DNA from: Billgrantia montanilacus
GTDB taxonomy: Bacteria > Pseudomonadota > Gammaproteobacteria > Pseudomonadales > Halomonadaceae
Length of the DNA: 64,000 bases
Direction: 5' to 3'
Assembly: GCF_003336675.1 (NCBI RefSeq)
Contig: NZ_QPII01000002.1
Span: 372,001-436,000 of the forward strand
Part shown: positions 56,383-64,000 of the stretch, in pieces
Position numbering within the stretch: position 1 is the stretch's first letter
Layout: every line of letters begins with the position of its first letter
Program-made: the position numbers and the translations under genes
Notes under the pieces: generated by a model
What the model was told of the DNA's origin: nothing
Database searches by the model: none
What the model saw: only the letters and a program-made list of their open reading frames with translations

Positions 56383-57702
56383 TCAGGCCAGCTCGGCGCG
56401 ATTGCAGAAGGCAACGAGCGCCCGCGTCAGGTATTCCACGTCCTGGGCGCCGGCGGTCTCGCGAATCGAGTGCATGGCCCACTGGGGGACGCCCACGTCC
56501 AGCGTCGGCACGCCTAGCTCGGTGGCGGTAATCGGCCCGATCGTGCTGCCACAGCCCATGTCGGCGCGGGTCGCGAAGGCCTGGACCGGCACCCCGGCCT
56601 CGCGGCACAGGTCGCGGAACAGCGCCGAGGTGGCGCTGGTGGTGGCATAGCGCTGATTGGCATTGATCTTGATCACCGGTCCGCCGTTCAGGGCCGGCCC
56701 ATGGGCCGCATCGTGTTTGTCTGGGAAGTTGGGGTGCAGGGCGTGGGCGTTGTCGCAGGAGATCATGCGCGAAGCCTGGATCAAGCGGATGAAGCCCTCG
56801 TCTTTCGCTTCCCCCGCCCCGCCCACCTCGCCGAGCTGGGCATTGACGCGGCGCAGGACATCCCCCAGGAAGGGCCCCTGGGCCCCGCAGGCGCTGGCGC
56901 TGCCGACCTCCTCGTGATCGCTGGAAACCAGCACGACCCCCTGGGCCCCATCCGACTCGAGCAGCGCCTCCAGGCCGATGAAGCAGGAGAGCAGGTTGTC
57001 GAGCCGGGCACTGGCGATCAGCTCGCCCTTCACCCCCACCCGCGCCGGCGGCTGGGTATCGAAGAGCCCCAGCTCGAAGTCGAGAATCTCCGCGTCCCCG
57101 ATGCCATGCTGGGCATCGAGCCACTCCAGCAGCAGCCGGGTGAAGTCCTCTTTCTCGCCTCCCTGGAGAAAGACCGGCGCCATCTGGGTCTGGGCGTTCA
57201 GCGCACGCCCGTTGTTGGCTTCGCGGTCCAGGTGAATCGCCAGGCTGGGTATGATCGCCACGGGGCGGTCGACACGCAGCAGCAGGCCCTCCAGCCGACC
57301 ATCGGCCCTGCGCAGATGAACGCGTCCCGCCAGGCCCAGGTCACGGTCGAACCAGGGAGCCAGCAACGCCCCGCCGTAGAGCTCGACACCCAGTTGCAGC
57401 CAGCCTGCCGAGGTTGTCTGGGCGGCATTGGGCTTGAGTCGCAGGCCGGGACTATCGGTATGGGCCCCGATCATGCGCAGGGCGTCGAGGCCCTCCCAGG
57501 GCAGTTGCATGGCAATGATGGAGGAGTCGTTGCGGGTGACATAGAACCGCTCTCCGGACGCCAGCTGCCATGGGTGTGATTCATCCAGACGACGAAAGCC
57601 GGCGGCCTCGAGTCGCTCGGCCATGACCGATACGGCGTGCCAGGGAGAGGGCGAGCGCTGCAGAAAGTCGAGCAGCCGCTCAAGACGGGCTTCCTGAGAC
57701 AT
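56383..57702 (-). CDS. apeB: M18 family aspartyl aminopeptidase
   Basis: 439 residues. Zinc and catalytic residues are visible in GAHTDSPGLRLKP (His, Asp), ASARLDNLLSCF (Asp), VSSDHEEVGSASA (Glu-Glu) and the C-terminal VPQWAMHSIRE (His), as in the DNPEP/ApeB family. It removes N-terminal acidic residues in the cytoplasm and forms large oligomers. It is a lone gene, divergent from prc, with the -10-like word TACAAT at 57746-57751 belonging more likely to prc. Confidence 0.94.
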   Translation of the reverse strand: MSQEARLERLLDFLQRSPSPWHAVSVMAERLEAAGFRRLDESHPWQLASGERFYVTRNDSSIIAMQLPWEGLDALRMIGAHTDSPGLRLKPNAAQTTSAGWLQLGVELYGGALLAPWFDRDLGLAGRVHLRRADGRLEGLLLRVDRPVAIIPSLAIHLDREANNGRALNAQTQMAPVFLQGGEKEDFTRLLLEWLDAQHGIGDAEILDFELGLFDTQPPARVGVKGELIASARLDNLLSCFIGLEALLESDGAQGVVLVSSDHEEVGSASACGAQGPFLGDVLRRVNAQLGEVGGAGEAKDEGFIRLIQASRMISCDNAHALHPNFPDKHDAAHGPALNGGPVIKINANQRYATTSATSALFRDLCREAGVPVQAFATRADMGCGSTIGPITATELGVPTLDVGVPQWAMHSIRETAGAQDVEYLTRALVAFCNRAELA

Positions 57703-57831
57703 GAGAATCCTCTTCAGGGGGGTCTGTGGTTGACGAGACAGCTGCTACAATACCGTGTCGTCCTTTGCAACTCGCAAGCCTTGCGCGTGTCTAGGGAAGG
57801 AAGTTTACACGAAACCGGGAGTGCTTCATTG

Positions 57832-59895
57832 ATGAGCCTGCTAGCCGTTATTCGGCACTCAGCCACCCTGTTGGCGCTTGTATTGCTGACCGGCAATGTG
57901 GCGCTGGCGCAGATTCAGCCCAGCGAAGCTCAGCGCCAGGCGGCGGTAGAGGTAGCCGAGTCGCTGCGCTATGGCCACTATGCCGACGCCCCCCTCGACG
58001 ATGATTGGTCGCGGCTAGCGTTCGAGCGCTACCTCGATGTGCTCGACGGACAGCGAGCGTTTCTGCTCGGCAGCGATGTCGAGGACTTTCGTCACCTCGA
58101 GGAGCGCATCGACGACATGATCTTCGAGGGAGAGCTGGCCCCCGCCTATGAGCTCTACCAGCGCTATCACGATCGTGCCGAGTCGCGCTTCGAGTGGCTG
58201 CTGGACAAGATCGACGAGGGGCTCGGCTACAGCTACGACACCGATATGCGCCTCGAACTCGACCGCCGCGAGGCAAACTGGGCCGAGACTCAGGACGAGT
58301 TGGACCAACTTTGGGGCAAGCGTCTCAAGAACGCCGCCCTCACCCTCGACATCACCGGCCAGGACGAAGAGCAGGTCGAGACCAACCTGCGCCAGCGCTA
58401 CGAGGGTCAACTCTCTCGGCTTCGCCAGACCAATGGGGAGGACGTCTTCGGCCTGCTCATGGCCGCGGTGACCAGCAGCATCGACCCCCACACCGAATAC
58501 CTTTCTCCCCGCCAGGGCGAATCCTTCGATATCCAGATGCGCCTGTCACTGGAGGGCATCGGCGCCATGCTGCAGTCCGATGGCGAATACGTGAAGGTCT
58601 CGAGCCTGGTGCCCGGGGGTCCGGCGGACCGTGCCGGCGTGCTGGAGCCGGCCGATCGCATCATTGGTGTCGGCCAGGAGGACGGAGAAGATGTCGTCAA
58701 CGTGATAGGCATGCGTCTGGACGAGGTCGTGGACCTCATCCGCGGCCCCAAGGGCACCGTGGTGCGCCTGGAAGTGGTCCCCGCGGAAGCCATGGACATG
58801 ACGCGCTCCCACGAGGTCGAGATCACCCGCGACACCGTTGACCTGGAAGACCAGGCGGCCAAGGGTGAAATCATCGAAGTCGAGCGTGACGACGGCATGC
58901 AGCGTATCGGCGTGATCAAGATACCCACCTTCTATGTCGACTTCGATGCCTGGCAGGCCGGCGAGGAAGAGTTTCGCAGCACTACCCGTGACGTTGCCCG
59001 TGAGGTTGAGCGGCTCAAGCAGGAGGGTGTCGATGGCATCATGCTCGACCTGCGCAACAACGGCGGCGGCGCCCTGCAGGAGGCCAATTCCCTGATTGGG
59101 CTGTTCATCGACCGCGGCCCCACCGTACAGGTGCGCGATGCCCGGGGGCGCATCAGCCTCTATGGCGACACCGAGGCCGGCACGCTTTACGATGGTCCGC
59201 TGGCGGTACTGGTCAACCGGCTATCGGCATCGGCCTCGGAAATCTTTGCCGGCGCCATCCAGGACTACGGCCGCGGCCTGGTGCTGGGCAATGCCACCTT
59301 CGGCAAGGGTACCGTGCAGACATTGAGCGAGCTGAGCCACGGCCAGATCAAGCTCACCCGTGCCAAGTTCTACCGCATCTCCGGGGAGAGCACCCAGCAC
59401 CGCGGCGTCGAGCCGGACATCCTGTTCCCCAACCTGGTGGACCCCGAACGGATCGGCGAAAGCAGCCTGGACAATGCGCTGGAGTGGGATACCGTTCAGG
59501 AGGTGCAGTATCGTCATTACGGCGAGCCTTGGGAGTATCTGGAAACCCTGCGCTCCCGTCACAGGGAGCGTGCCGAGACCCACCCCAACTTCGTCTTCCT
59601 GGAGCAGCGCGCCGACTTGGCCCGTCGCCTGCGCGAAGAGCATACCAGCGTGAGCCTGGACCGCGAGCAGCGCCAGCGTGAAGTCGAGACAAGGGACGCC
59701 GAGCAGCTCTCGCTGGAAAACCAGCGCCGCGAAGCCCTGGGCCTCGACCTTCTCGATGAGCTGGTGGATGCCCGTACAGAAGACCTCGACGCCGCCGACG
59801 ACGAACCAGTGGAACGTGTCCAGGTGACCGAGGCCGCTGCCATTCTCGCCGACTACGCCGAACTCACCCAGCGCCGCATGGCTTCTCGCTTCTGA
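57832..59895 (+). CDS. prc: Tail-specific protease Prc (C-terminal processing peptidase, S41)
   Basis: 687 residues from the ATG at 57832 (GGGAG about ten bases upstream; E. coli Prc is 682). A Sec signal ends ALA at about residue 26. The N-terminal helical domain spans about 30-230, the PDZ domain about 235-320 (IGAMLQSDGEYVKVSSLVPG, DRIIGVG), and the catalytic dyad is Ser467 in NRLSASASEIF and Lys492 in FGKGTVQ. It trims PBP3 and degrades periplasmic proteins such as MepS. Lone gene with a good hairpin after it. Confidence 0.95.
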   Translation: MSLLAVIRHSATLLALVLLTGNVALAQIQPSEAQRQAAVEVAESLRYGHYADAPLDDDWSRLAFERYLDVLDGQRAFLLGSDVEDFRHLEERIDDMIFEGELAPAYELYQRYHDRAESRFEWLLDKIDEGLGYSYDTDMRLELDRREANWAETQDELDQLWGKRLKNAALTLDITGQDEEQVETNLRQRYEGQLSRLRQTNGEDVFGLLMAAVTSSIDPHTEYLSPRQGESFDIQMRLSLEGIGAMLQSDGEYVKVSSLVPGGPADRAGVLEPADRIIGVGQEDGEDVVNVIGMRLDEVVDLIRGPKGTVVRLEVVPAEAMDMTRSHEVEITRDTVDLEDQAAKGEIIEVERDDGMQRIGVIKIPTFYVDFDAWQAGEEEFRSTTRDVAREVERLKQEGVDGIMLDLRNNGGGALQEANSLIGLFIDRGPTVQVRDARGRISLYGDTEAGTLYDGPLAVLVNRLSASASEIFAGAIQDYGRGLVLGNATFGKGTVQTLSELSHGQIKLTRAKFYRISGESTQHRGVEPDILFPNLVDPERIGESSLDNALEWDTVQEVQYRHYGEPWEYLETLRSRHRERAETHPNFVFLEQRADLARRLREEHTSVSLDREQRQREVETRDAEQLSLENQRREALGLDLLDELVDARTEDLDAADDEPVERVQVTEAAAILADYAELTQRRMASRF

Positions 59896-59901
59896 TACCC
59901 T

Positions 59902-59927
59902 CTCCCTCCGGCCGATGCCGGAGGGAG
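59902..59927 (+). terminator. Hairpin after prc
   Basis: An 11-bp perfect stem CTCCCTCCGGC (59902-59912) / GCCGGAGGGAG (59917-59927) with a CGAT loop, 6 bases after the prc stop, followed by CCCTTCC. A likely terminator, despite only a poor T-tail. Confidence 0.65.
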
Positions 59928-60013
59928 CCCTTCCGATGCATCGCCCCCAACTATCGTTCCCCCCTTCAGTCCGGCCACCCTTCTCGTTCCTTGAGCGCCA
60001 CGCCGCATCGAGT

Positions 60014-60042
60014 TTGGCAACCCCCGCAAACTGCGCCATAAT
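60014..60042 (+). promoter_or_regulatory. Candidate promoter of the sugar-acid cassette
   Basis: TTGGCA (60014-60019), a 17-base spacer and CATAAT (60037-60042) form a good sigma-70 promoter about 72 bases before the SDR start. The palindrome at 60066-60078 would fall about 17-30 bases after the start of transcription, where a repressor could block it. Confidence 0.6.
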
Positions 60043-60065
60043 CGGAATGACTGTCGTGCTAGTAT

Positions 60066-60078
60066 CCTGTCATACAGG
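60066..60078. promoter_or_regulatory. Candidate GntR/FCD operator
   Basis: CCTGT-CAT-ACAGG is a perfect 13-base palindrome containing TGTnnnACA, the half-site arrangement typical of FadR/FCD-type GntR regulators. It lies between the candidate promoter and the SDR gene; a GntR/FCD regulator gene stands at the far end of the same cassette. Confidence 0.65.
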
Positions 60079-60113
60079 TTATATGCTGCCACTCAACGAT
60101 TTCCGGAGCCCCC

Positions 60114-60863
60114 ATGCGACTGCAGAACAAGACGGCGCTGATCACCGCTGCCGGCCAGGGTATCGGCCGGGCCACGACGCTTCGTTTCGCCGCTGAGGGC
60201 GCCCGGGTCATCGCCACCGACATCAATGCAGCTTCACTTGCCGAGCTTTCCTCAACGCCGGGCGTCGAGACGCGACGACTGGACGTGCTGGATGCCGCTG
60301 CCATCGAGGCATTAGCCGGCGAGCTGCCCCCCCTGGATATTCTCTTCAACTGCGCCGGCTACGTGGCCAGCGGTTCACTGCTTAGCGGTACCGAGGAGGA
60401 CTGGGAGCTGTCGCTGGCGCTCAATGTCACCGCCATGATGCGCATGATACGGGCCCTGCTTCCCAAGATGCTGGACCACGGCGGCGGCAGCATCATCAAC
60501 ATGGCCTCGGTGGCCTCGAGCCTCAAGGGCGTGCCCAACCGCTGCGCCTACGGCACCACCAAGGCGGCGGTGCTCGGACTGACCAAGTCGGTAGCCGCCG
60601 ACTATATCGGGCAGGGCATTCGCTGCAATGCGATCTGCCCCGGCACCGTGGACTCCCCCTCGCTGCGCCAGCGCATTCGGGCCCAGGCGATGCAGCAGGA
60701 GCGGGAGGAGCCCAGCGTCTACGACGAATTCATCGGGCGCCAACCGCTGGGCCGGCTCGGCACCCCTGATGAAATCGCCGCACTCGCCACCTACCTCGCC
60801 GCCGACGAATCCTCCTATACCACCGGCACCGCCCAGGTCATCGACGGTGGTTGGCTCATCTGA
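60114..60863 (+). CDS. Short-chain dehydrogenase (BDH2/DHRS6-like, keto-deoxy sugar acid dehydrogenase)
   Basis: 249 residues, classical SDR. The cofactor loop TAAGQGIG is at residues 11-18, NCAG at 79-82, catalytic Ser132, Tyr146 and Lys150 (YGTTK). The segments SVASSLKGVPNRCAYGTTKA and PGTVDSPSLRQRI resemble human DHRS6/BDH2 and bacterial 2-keto-3-deoxy-L-fuconate (or rhamnonate) dehydrogenases. Followed by an FAH-family hydrolase and a UxaA-type dehydratase, it most likely oxidises a 2-keto-3-deoxy sugar acid; a hydroxybutyrate-type role is the alternative. First gene of the cassette, 27 nt before the next. Confidence 0.9.
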   Translation: MRLQNKTALITAAGQGIGRATTLRFAAEGARVIATDINAASLAELSSTPGVETRRLDVLDAAAIEALAGELPPLDILFNCAGYVASGSLLSGTEEDWELSLALNVTAMMRMIRALLPKMLDHGGGSIINMASVASSLKGVPNRCAYGTTKAAVLGLTKSVAADYIGQGIRCNAICPGTVDSPSLRQRIRAQAMQQEREEPSVYDEFIGRQPLGRLGTPDEIAALATYLAADESSYTTGTAQVIDGGWLI

Positions 60864-60889
60864 GAACGAATGACAGACAAGGACACCCC

Positions 60890-61741
60890 ATGAAACTGCT
60901 GCGCTTCGGCCCCAAGGGCCACGAGAAACCCGGCCTGCTCGACAACGACGGCGTGATCCGCGACCTGTCGGCCCATATCGATGACCTCGCCGGGGCCCGC
61001 CTTGGCCGCGACAGTCTCGCCAGGCTGACCGAGCTCGATGTTTCGCGCCTCCCCTCGGTGGCACCCGACACTCGCCTTGGCCCCTGCGTCGGCGGGGTCG
61101 GCAAGTTCATCTGCATCGGCCTGAACTACTCCGACCATGCGGCCGAAACCGGCGCCCAGGTACCACCGGAGCCCGTCGTCTTCAACAAGTGGACCAGCGC
61201 CATCTGTGGCCCCGACGATGAGGTGATCATTCCCCGGGATTCGCAGAAGACCGACTGGGAGGTGGAACTCGGTGTGGTGATCGGCAAGGGCGGCCGCTAC
61301 ATCGACGAAGCCGACGCCATGGAACATGTCGCCGGCTATTGCGTGATCAACGACGTCTCCGAACGGGAATTCCAGCTCGAGCGCAGCGGCACCTGGGACA
61401 AGGGCAAGGGCTGTGACACCTTTGGCCCCATGGGCCCATGGCTGGTCACCCCGGACGAGGTGCCCGACCCCCACCAGTTGGACATGTGGCTGGAGGTAGA
61501 TGGCCATCGTTACCAGGACGGCAACAGCCGCACCATGGTCTACCGCATTCCCTTCCTGATCAGCTACCTGAGCCGGTTCATGAGCCTGCAGCCGGGCGAT
61601 GTCATCTCCACCGGCACCCCGCCAGGCGTGGGCATGGGCCAGCAGCCGCCGGTCTATCTCAAGCCGGGCCAGCGCATGCGCCTGGGCATCGAAGGCCTCG
61701 GCGAGCAGCATCAAGCCGTCATCGCCGAGCCGCGGCGCTGA
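60890..61741 (+). CDS. Fumarylacetoacetate hydrolase family protein (likely 2,4-diketo-3-deoxy sugar-acid hydrolase)
   Basis: 283 residues from the ATG at 60890 (AAGGA upstream). The FAH metal site is seen in TDWEVELGVVIGKG (the two Glu) with Asp in VINDVSERE, and the substrate loops are FICIGLNYSDHAAETG and STGTPPGVGMG. This subgroup (often labelled ureidoglycolate lyase) includes 2,4-diketo-3-deoxy-L-fuconate and L-rhamnonate hydrolases, which split the diketo acid into pyruvate and lactate (or glycolate). The SDR before it would supply this diketo acid. 14 nt before the dehydratase gene. Confidence 0.88.
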   Translation: MKLLRFGPKGHEKPGLLDNDGVIRDLSAHIDDLAGARLGRDSLARLTELDVSRLPSVAPDTRLGPCVGGVGKFICIGLNYSDHAAETGAQVPPEPVVFNKWTSAICGPDDEVIIPRDSQKTDWEVELGVVIGKGGRYIDEADAMEHVAGYCVINDVSEREFQLERSGTWDKGKGCDTFGPMGPWLVTPDEVPDPHQLDMWLEVDGHRYQDGNSRTMVYRIPFLISYLSRFMSLQPGDVISTGTPPGVGMGQQPPVYLKPGQRMRLGIEGLGEQHQAVIAEPRR

Positions 61742-61755
61742 ATCGGAGCCAAGCC

Positions 61756-63396
61756 ATGAGCCAGACCATTGCCAGTGACACCGGCCACCTGGACAGCCTG
61801 CGCGTTCATGCCGCCGACAACGTGCGCGTGGCCTTGAAGGACCTGCCCGCCGGCACCGAGATCGACGACGATGGCCAGCCCTTCCCCCTTGCCGAGGCCA
61901 TTCGACACAAGCACAAGTTCACCATCACGGCCCTCGAGCCCGGCGACACCGTCATCATGTATGGCGTCACCGTGGGCCGCGCCACCCGGCCGATAGCACG
62001 AGGCGGCGCCATCACCACCGAGAATACCGAACACAGCACCGCTACCACCTCGCCCCAGGCCAGGCGCGGCAGCTGGCAGGCGCCGGCTGTCTCCCGTTTC
62101 CAGGGCGCCACCTTCGACGGCTACCACCGCCCGGATGGCCGCGTGGGCACCGCCAACGTGTGGCTGGTGGTGCCGCTGGTCTTCTGCGAGAACCGCAATA
62201 TCGAGGTCCTGCGCCAATGTATCGCCGATGCCCTGGGTGAAGACCCCTACCGCGACTACAAGCGGCTGGCCAGGGAGCTGCTCCACGGTCAGGCCTCCGA
62301 GGAGCCCGTCGCCCCGCCGCGTGAGCGGCTTTTCCCCCACGTGGATGGCGTGCGATTCCTGACCCATACCCTGGGCTGCGGCGGCACCGACGCGGACGCC
62401 CAGGCGCTCTGCGAACTGCTCGCCGGCTACATCTGCCACCCCAACGTGGCCGGTGCCACGGTGCTGAGCCTGGGCTGCCAGAAGGCGCAGATCGAGATGC
62501 TCAGAAGCGCCGTGGCCGAGCGCGACCCCCAGGGCCTGCGCCCGGTGCACTACCTGGAACAGCAAGCCAGCATCAGCGAAGAGGCGCTGATTCGCCAGGC
62601 CCTGACCACCATCTTCGACGGCCTCGCCGAGGCCAACCGGGTCGAACGGCGGCCCGCGCCCCTGTCCGAGCTGGTCATCGGCGTGGAGTGTGGCGGCTCC
62701 GATGGCTTCTCGGGGCTGTCCGCCAACCCGCTGGTGGGAGCGGTCATCGATCGCCTGGTGGCCCTGGGCGGCAGCGGCATCCTCAGCGAGTTCCCCGAGC
62801 TGTGTGGCGTGGAGCATGAGCTGATCGCCCGCTGTACCGACGATGCGGTTGCCGAACGCTTCGCAGCCCTGATGGATGCCTACCAGCAGCATGCCGCTCG
62901 GGTCGGAGCCGATTTCTCCATGAACCCCTCGCCGGGCAACATCCGCGACGGGTTGATCACCGATGCCATGAAGTCCGCCGGGGCGGCGAAGAAAGGCGGC
63001 GACAGCCCGGTGGTCGACGTGCTCGACTACACCGAGCCCCTGATGCGCAAGGGCCTCAACCTGCTCTGCACACCGGGCAACGACGTGGAGTCGACCACCG
63101 CGCTGGCAGGGTCCGGGGCCAACCTTATCCTGTTCACCACCGGACTCGGCACGCCCACCGGCAACCCGGTCACCCCGGTGCTCAAGATCGCCAGCAACAG
63201 CGAGCTCGCCCTGCGCATGAGCGACGTCATCGACTTCGATGCCGGCCCCATCATTCGCGGCGAGGAGCCAATCGACGCACTGGCCGACCGCCTGCTGGAG
63301 TTGTGCATCGACGCCGCCTCGGGGCGCTACCAGCCCCGTGCGGTCGGCCTCGCCCAGTACGACTTCATACCCTGGAAACGCGGCGTGTCGCTGTAG
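61756..63396 (+). CDS. UxaA family altronate/galactarate-type dehydratase
   Basis: 546 residues from the ATG at 61756. The N-terminal SAF domain (about 15-95, HAADNVRVALKDLPAGTEI) is followed by the UxaA catalytic domain (about 120-546), with conserved cysteines and acids in TLGCGGTDADAQ, VIGVECGGSDGFSGLSANP and the PSPGNIRDGL block. Family members remove water from altronate or galactarate using iron. Here it takes the place usually held by an enolase-superfamily fuconate/rhamnonate dehydratase in SDR-FAH pathways, so its substrate is probably a different sugar acid. It ends the cassette and converges on the GntR gene. Confidence 0.9.
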   Translation: MSQTIASDTGHLDSLRVHAADNVRVALKDLPAGTEIDDDGQPFPLAEAIRHKHKFTITALEPGDTVIMYGVTVGRATRPIARGGAITTENTEHSTATTSPQARRGSWQAPAVSRFQGATFDGYHRPDGRVGTANVWLVVPLVFCENRNIEVLRQCIADALGEDPYRDYKRLARELLHGQASEEPVAPPRERLFPHVDGVRFLTHTLGCGGTDADAQALCELLAGYICHPNVAGATVLSLGCQKAQIEMLRSAVAERDPQGLRPVHYLEQQASISEEALIRQALTTIFDGLAEANRVERRPAPLSELVIGVECGGSDGFSGLSANPLVGAVIDRLVALGGSGILSEFPELCGVEHELIARCTDDAVAERFAALMDAYQQHAARVGADFSMNPSPGNIRDGLITDAMKSAGAAKKGGDSPVVDVLDYTEPLMRKGLNLLCTPGNDVESTTALAGSGANLILFTTGLGTPTGNPVTPVLKIASNSELALRMSDVIDFDAGPIIRGEEPIDALADRLLELCIDAASGRYQPRAVGLAQYDFIPWKRGVSL

Positions 63397-63419
63397 GAAA
63401 ACGCTCAGTCCGTCACTTT

Positions 63420-64000
63420 TCACTCCGCTTCGGGAGTCAGGCGCCTCTTGAGCTTCATATAGGTACCGTAGTGGCGGTCCAGATGGCGGCGCATGGCCGC
63501 CTCGGCGGCGTCGGGGTCACGGGACTCGATGGACTCGACGATCTCGATATGCGCCGTGAGCGCCGCCTTGTCCTCATCCTTCTGCTGCAGCACCTGGGCG
63601 CGGCGGTCGTCGAGCCATTCGGACAGCGCCACATGAATGGCATCGAAGATCGGATTGCGACCGATGCTCGCCAGCACGCCATGAAAATCGTTATCGGAAC
63701 GCTTGAAGCGTGCCTCGTCGCCGATGGCATCGCGGTTGTCCTGAAGGGCCTCGCGAAGCCGGGCGAGATCCTCGTCACTGGCATGACGGGCCGCATAGCG
63801 GGCCAGCGATATCTCGAACATGGCCCGGGCTTCCTGAAAGTATTGCTGGCCGTCGGGCTTGGAGAGCAGCTGGCGTGTCACTCCGGAGAGTCGCGCCATC
63901 ACCGCTTCGGCCGTGGGTCGAATGACTCGAGCACGAGTGCCGCTGTTGATGGCGATCAGGCCAAGCTGTTGCAGGTGGAACAGCGCTTCGCGCACCGCCG
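63420..64000 (-). CDS. GntR family regulator with FCD domain (N-terminus beyond window)
   Basis: 193 codons are visible; the gene enters from beyond base 64000. The first visible residues are the end of the winged helix (AVREALFHLQQLGLIAI), as in the recognition helix P-x-VREAL of GntR proteins. The FCD domain follows with its metal ligands: Asp and His in NDFHGVLASIG, His in TAHIEIVESI and His in MRRHLDRHY. FCD regulators usually bind sugar acids or other carboxylates and repress the neighbouring catabolic genes. It converges on the dehydratase gene. Confidence 0.9.
   Translation of the reverse strand, partial: AVREALFHLQQLGLIAINSGTRARVIRPTAEAVMARLSGVTRQLLSKPDGQQYFQEARAMFEISLARYAARHASDEDLARLREALQDNRDAIGDEARFKRSDNDFHGVLASIGRNPIFDAIHVALSEWLDDRRAQVLQQKDEDKAALTAHIEIVESIESRDPDAAEAAMRRHLDRHYGTYMKLKRRLTPEAE

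Noticed and set aside
61711-63423. 570-codon minus-strand open frame over the UxaA-type dehydratase
   Set aside because: Shadow of a gene with clear family blocks; no independent start signal or motif.

Overview
The window reads as a chromosome segment of a GC-rich gammaproteobacterium of the Halomonadaceae (Halomonas-like). The reasons are the gammaproteobacterial gene blocks (rapZ-ptsO, mreBCD-maf-rng-yhdP-tldD, hemA-prfA-prmC, lolB-ispE-prs-rplY-pth-ychF), the presence of GatCAB, acid-rich proteins such as the acidic tail of L25, and the heavy polyamine and agmatine catabolic content. The genus is an inference; no rRNA is present. No prophage, insertion sequence or CRISPR array was seen.

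Layout. 1-16.2 kb is housekeeping: the end of rapZ, ptsO, tldE/pmbA, darP, then a minus-strand cell-envelope block (mreB, mreC, mreD, a frameshifted maf, rng, yhdP, tldD), with gatCAB divergent from mreB. 16.2-21.4 kb holds a PuuR-type repressor, a chemoreceptor with a C-terminal xWxxF tether, a 54-residue DUF6435-like protein, rmuC and a LuxR-type regulator.

21.5-43 kb is a large polyamine/agmatine island. Its first half has a gamma-aminobutyraldehyde-type dehydrogenase with a Zn-dependent carbamoylase (minus strand), divergent from an omega-aminotransferase, an NhaC-family carrier and agmatine deiminase. The second half has a near-copy of the aldehyde dehydrogenase, a SpuC-type transaminase and PuuD, divergent from a PuuA-type gamma-glutamylpolyamine synthetase. 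A Pot/Spu-type ABC importer operon follows, which also carries a second PuuA and two PuuB-type oxidases. Together the genes can import putrescine or spermidine and convert it to GABA both by the gamma-glutamyl route and by direct transamination. The agmatine genes suggest a variant in which the carbamoyl group is removed last, from 4-ureidobutyrate; this is a hypothesis.

43.3-49 kb has a LysR regulator, moeB overlapping an Lrp gene, then prmC-prfA-hemA. 49-56.1 kb has a TPR lipoprotein, lolB, ispE, prs, rplY, pth, ychF and an elongator tRNA-Met with its own promoter and terminator. 56.4-59.9 kb has apeB divergent from the tail-specific protease prc. 60-64 kb is a sugar-acid cassette (SDR, FAH-family hydrolase, UxaA-type dehydratase) facing a GntR/FCD regulator cut by the window edge, with a good candidate operator in the promoter region.

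Starts were chosen by Shine-Dalgarno position and family alignment from memory. Similarity statements rest on recognised motifs, not on a database search.
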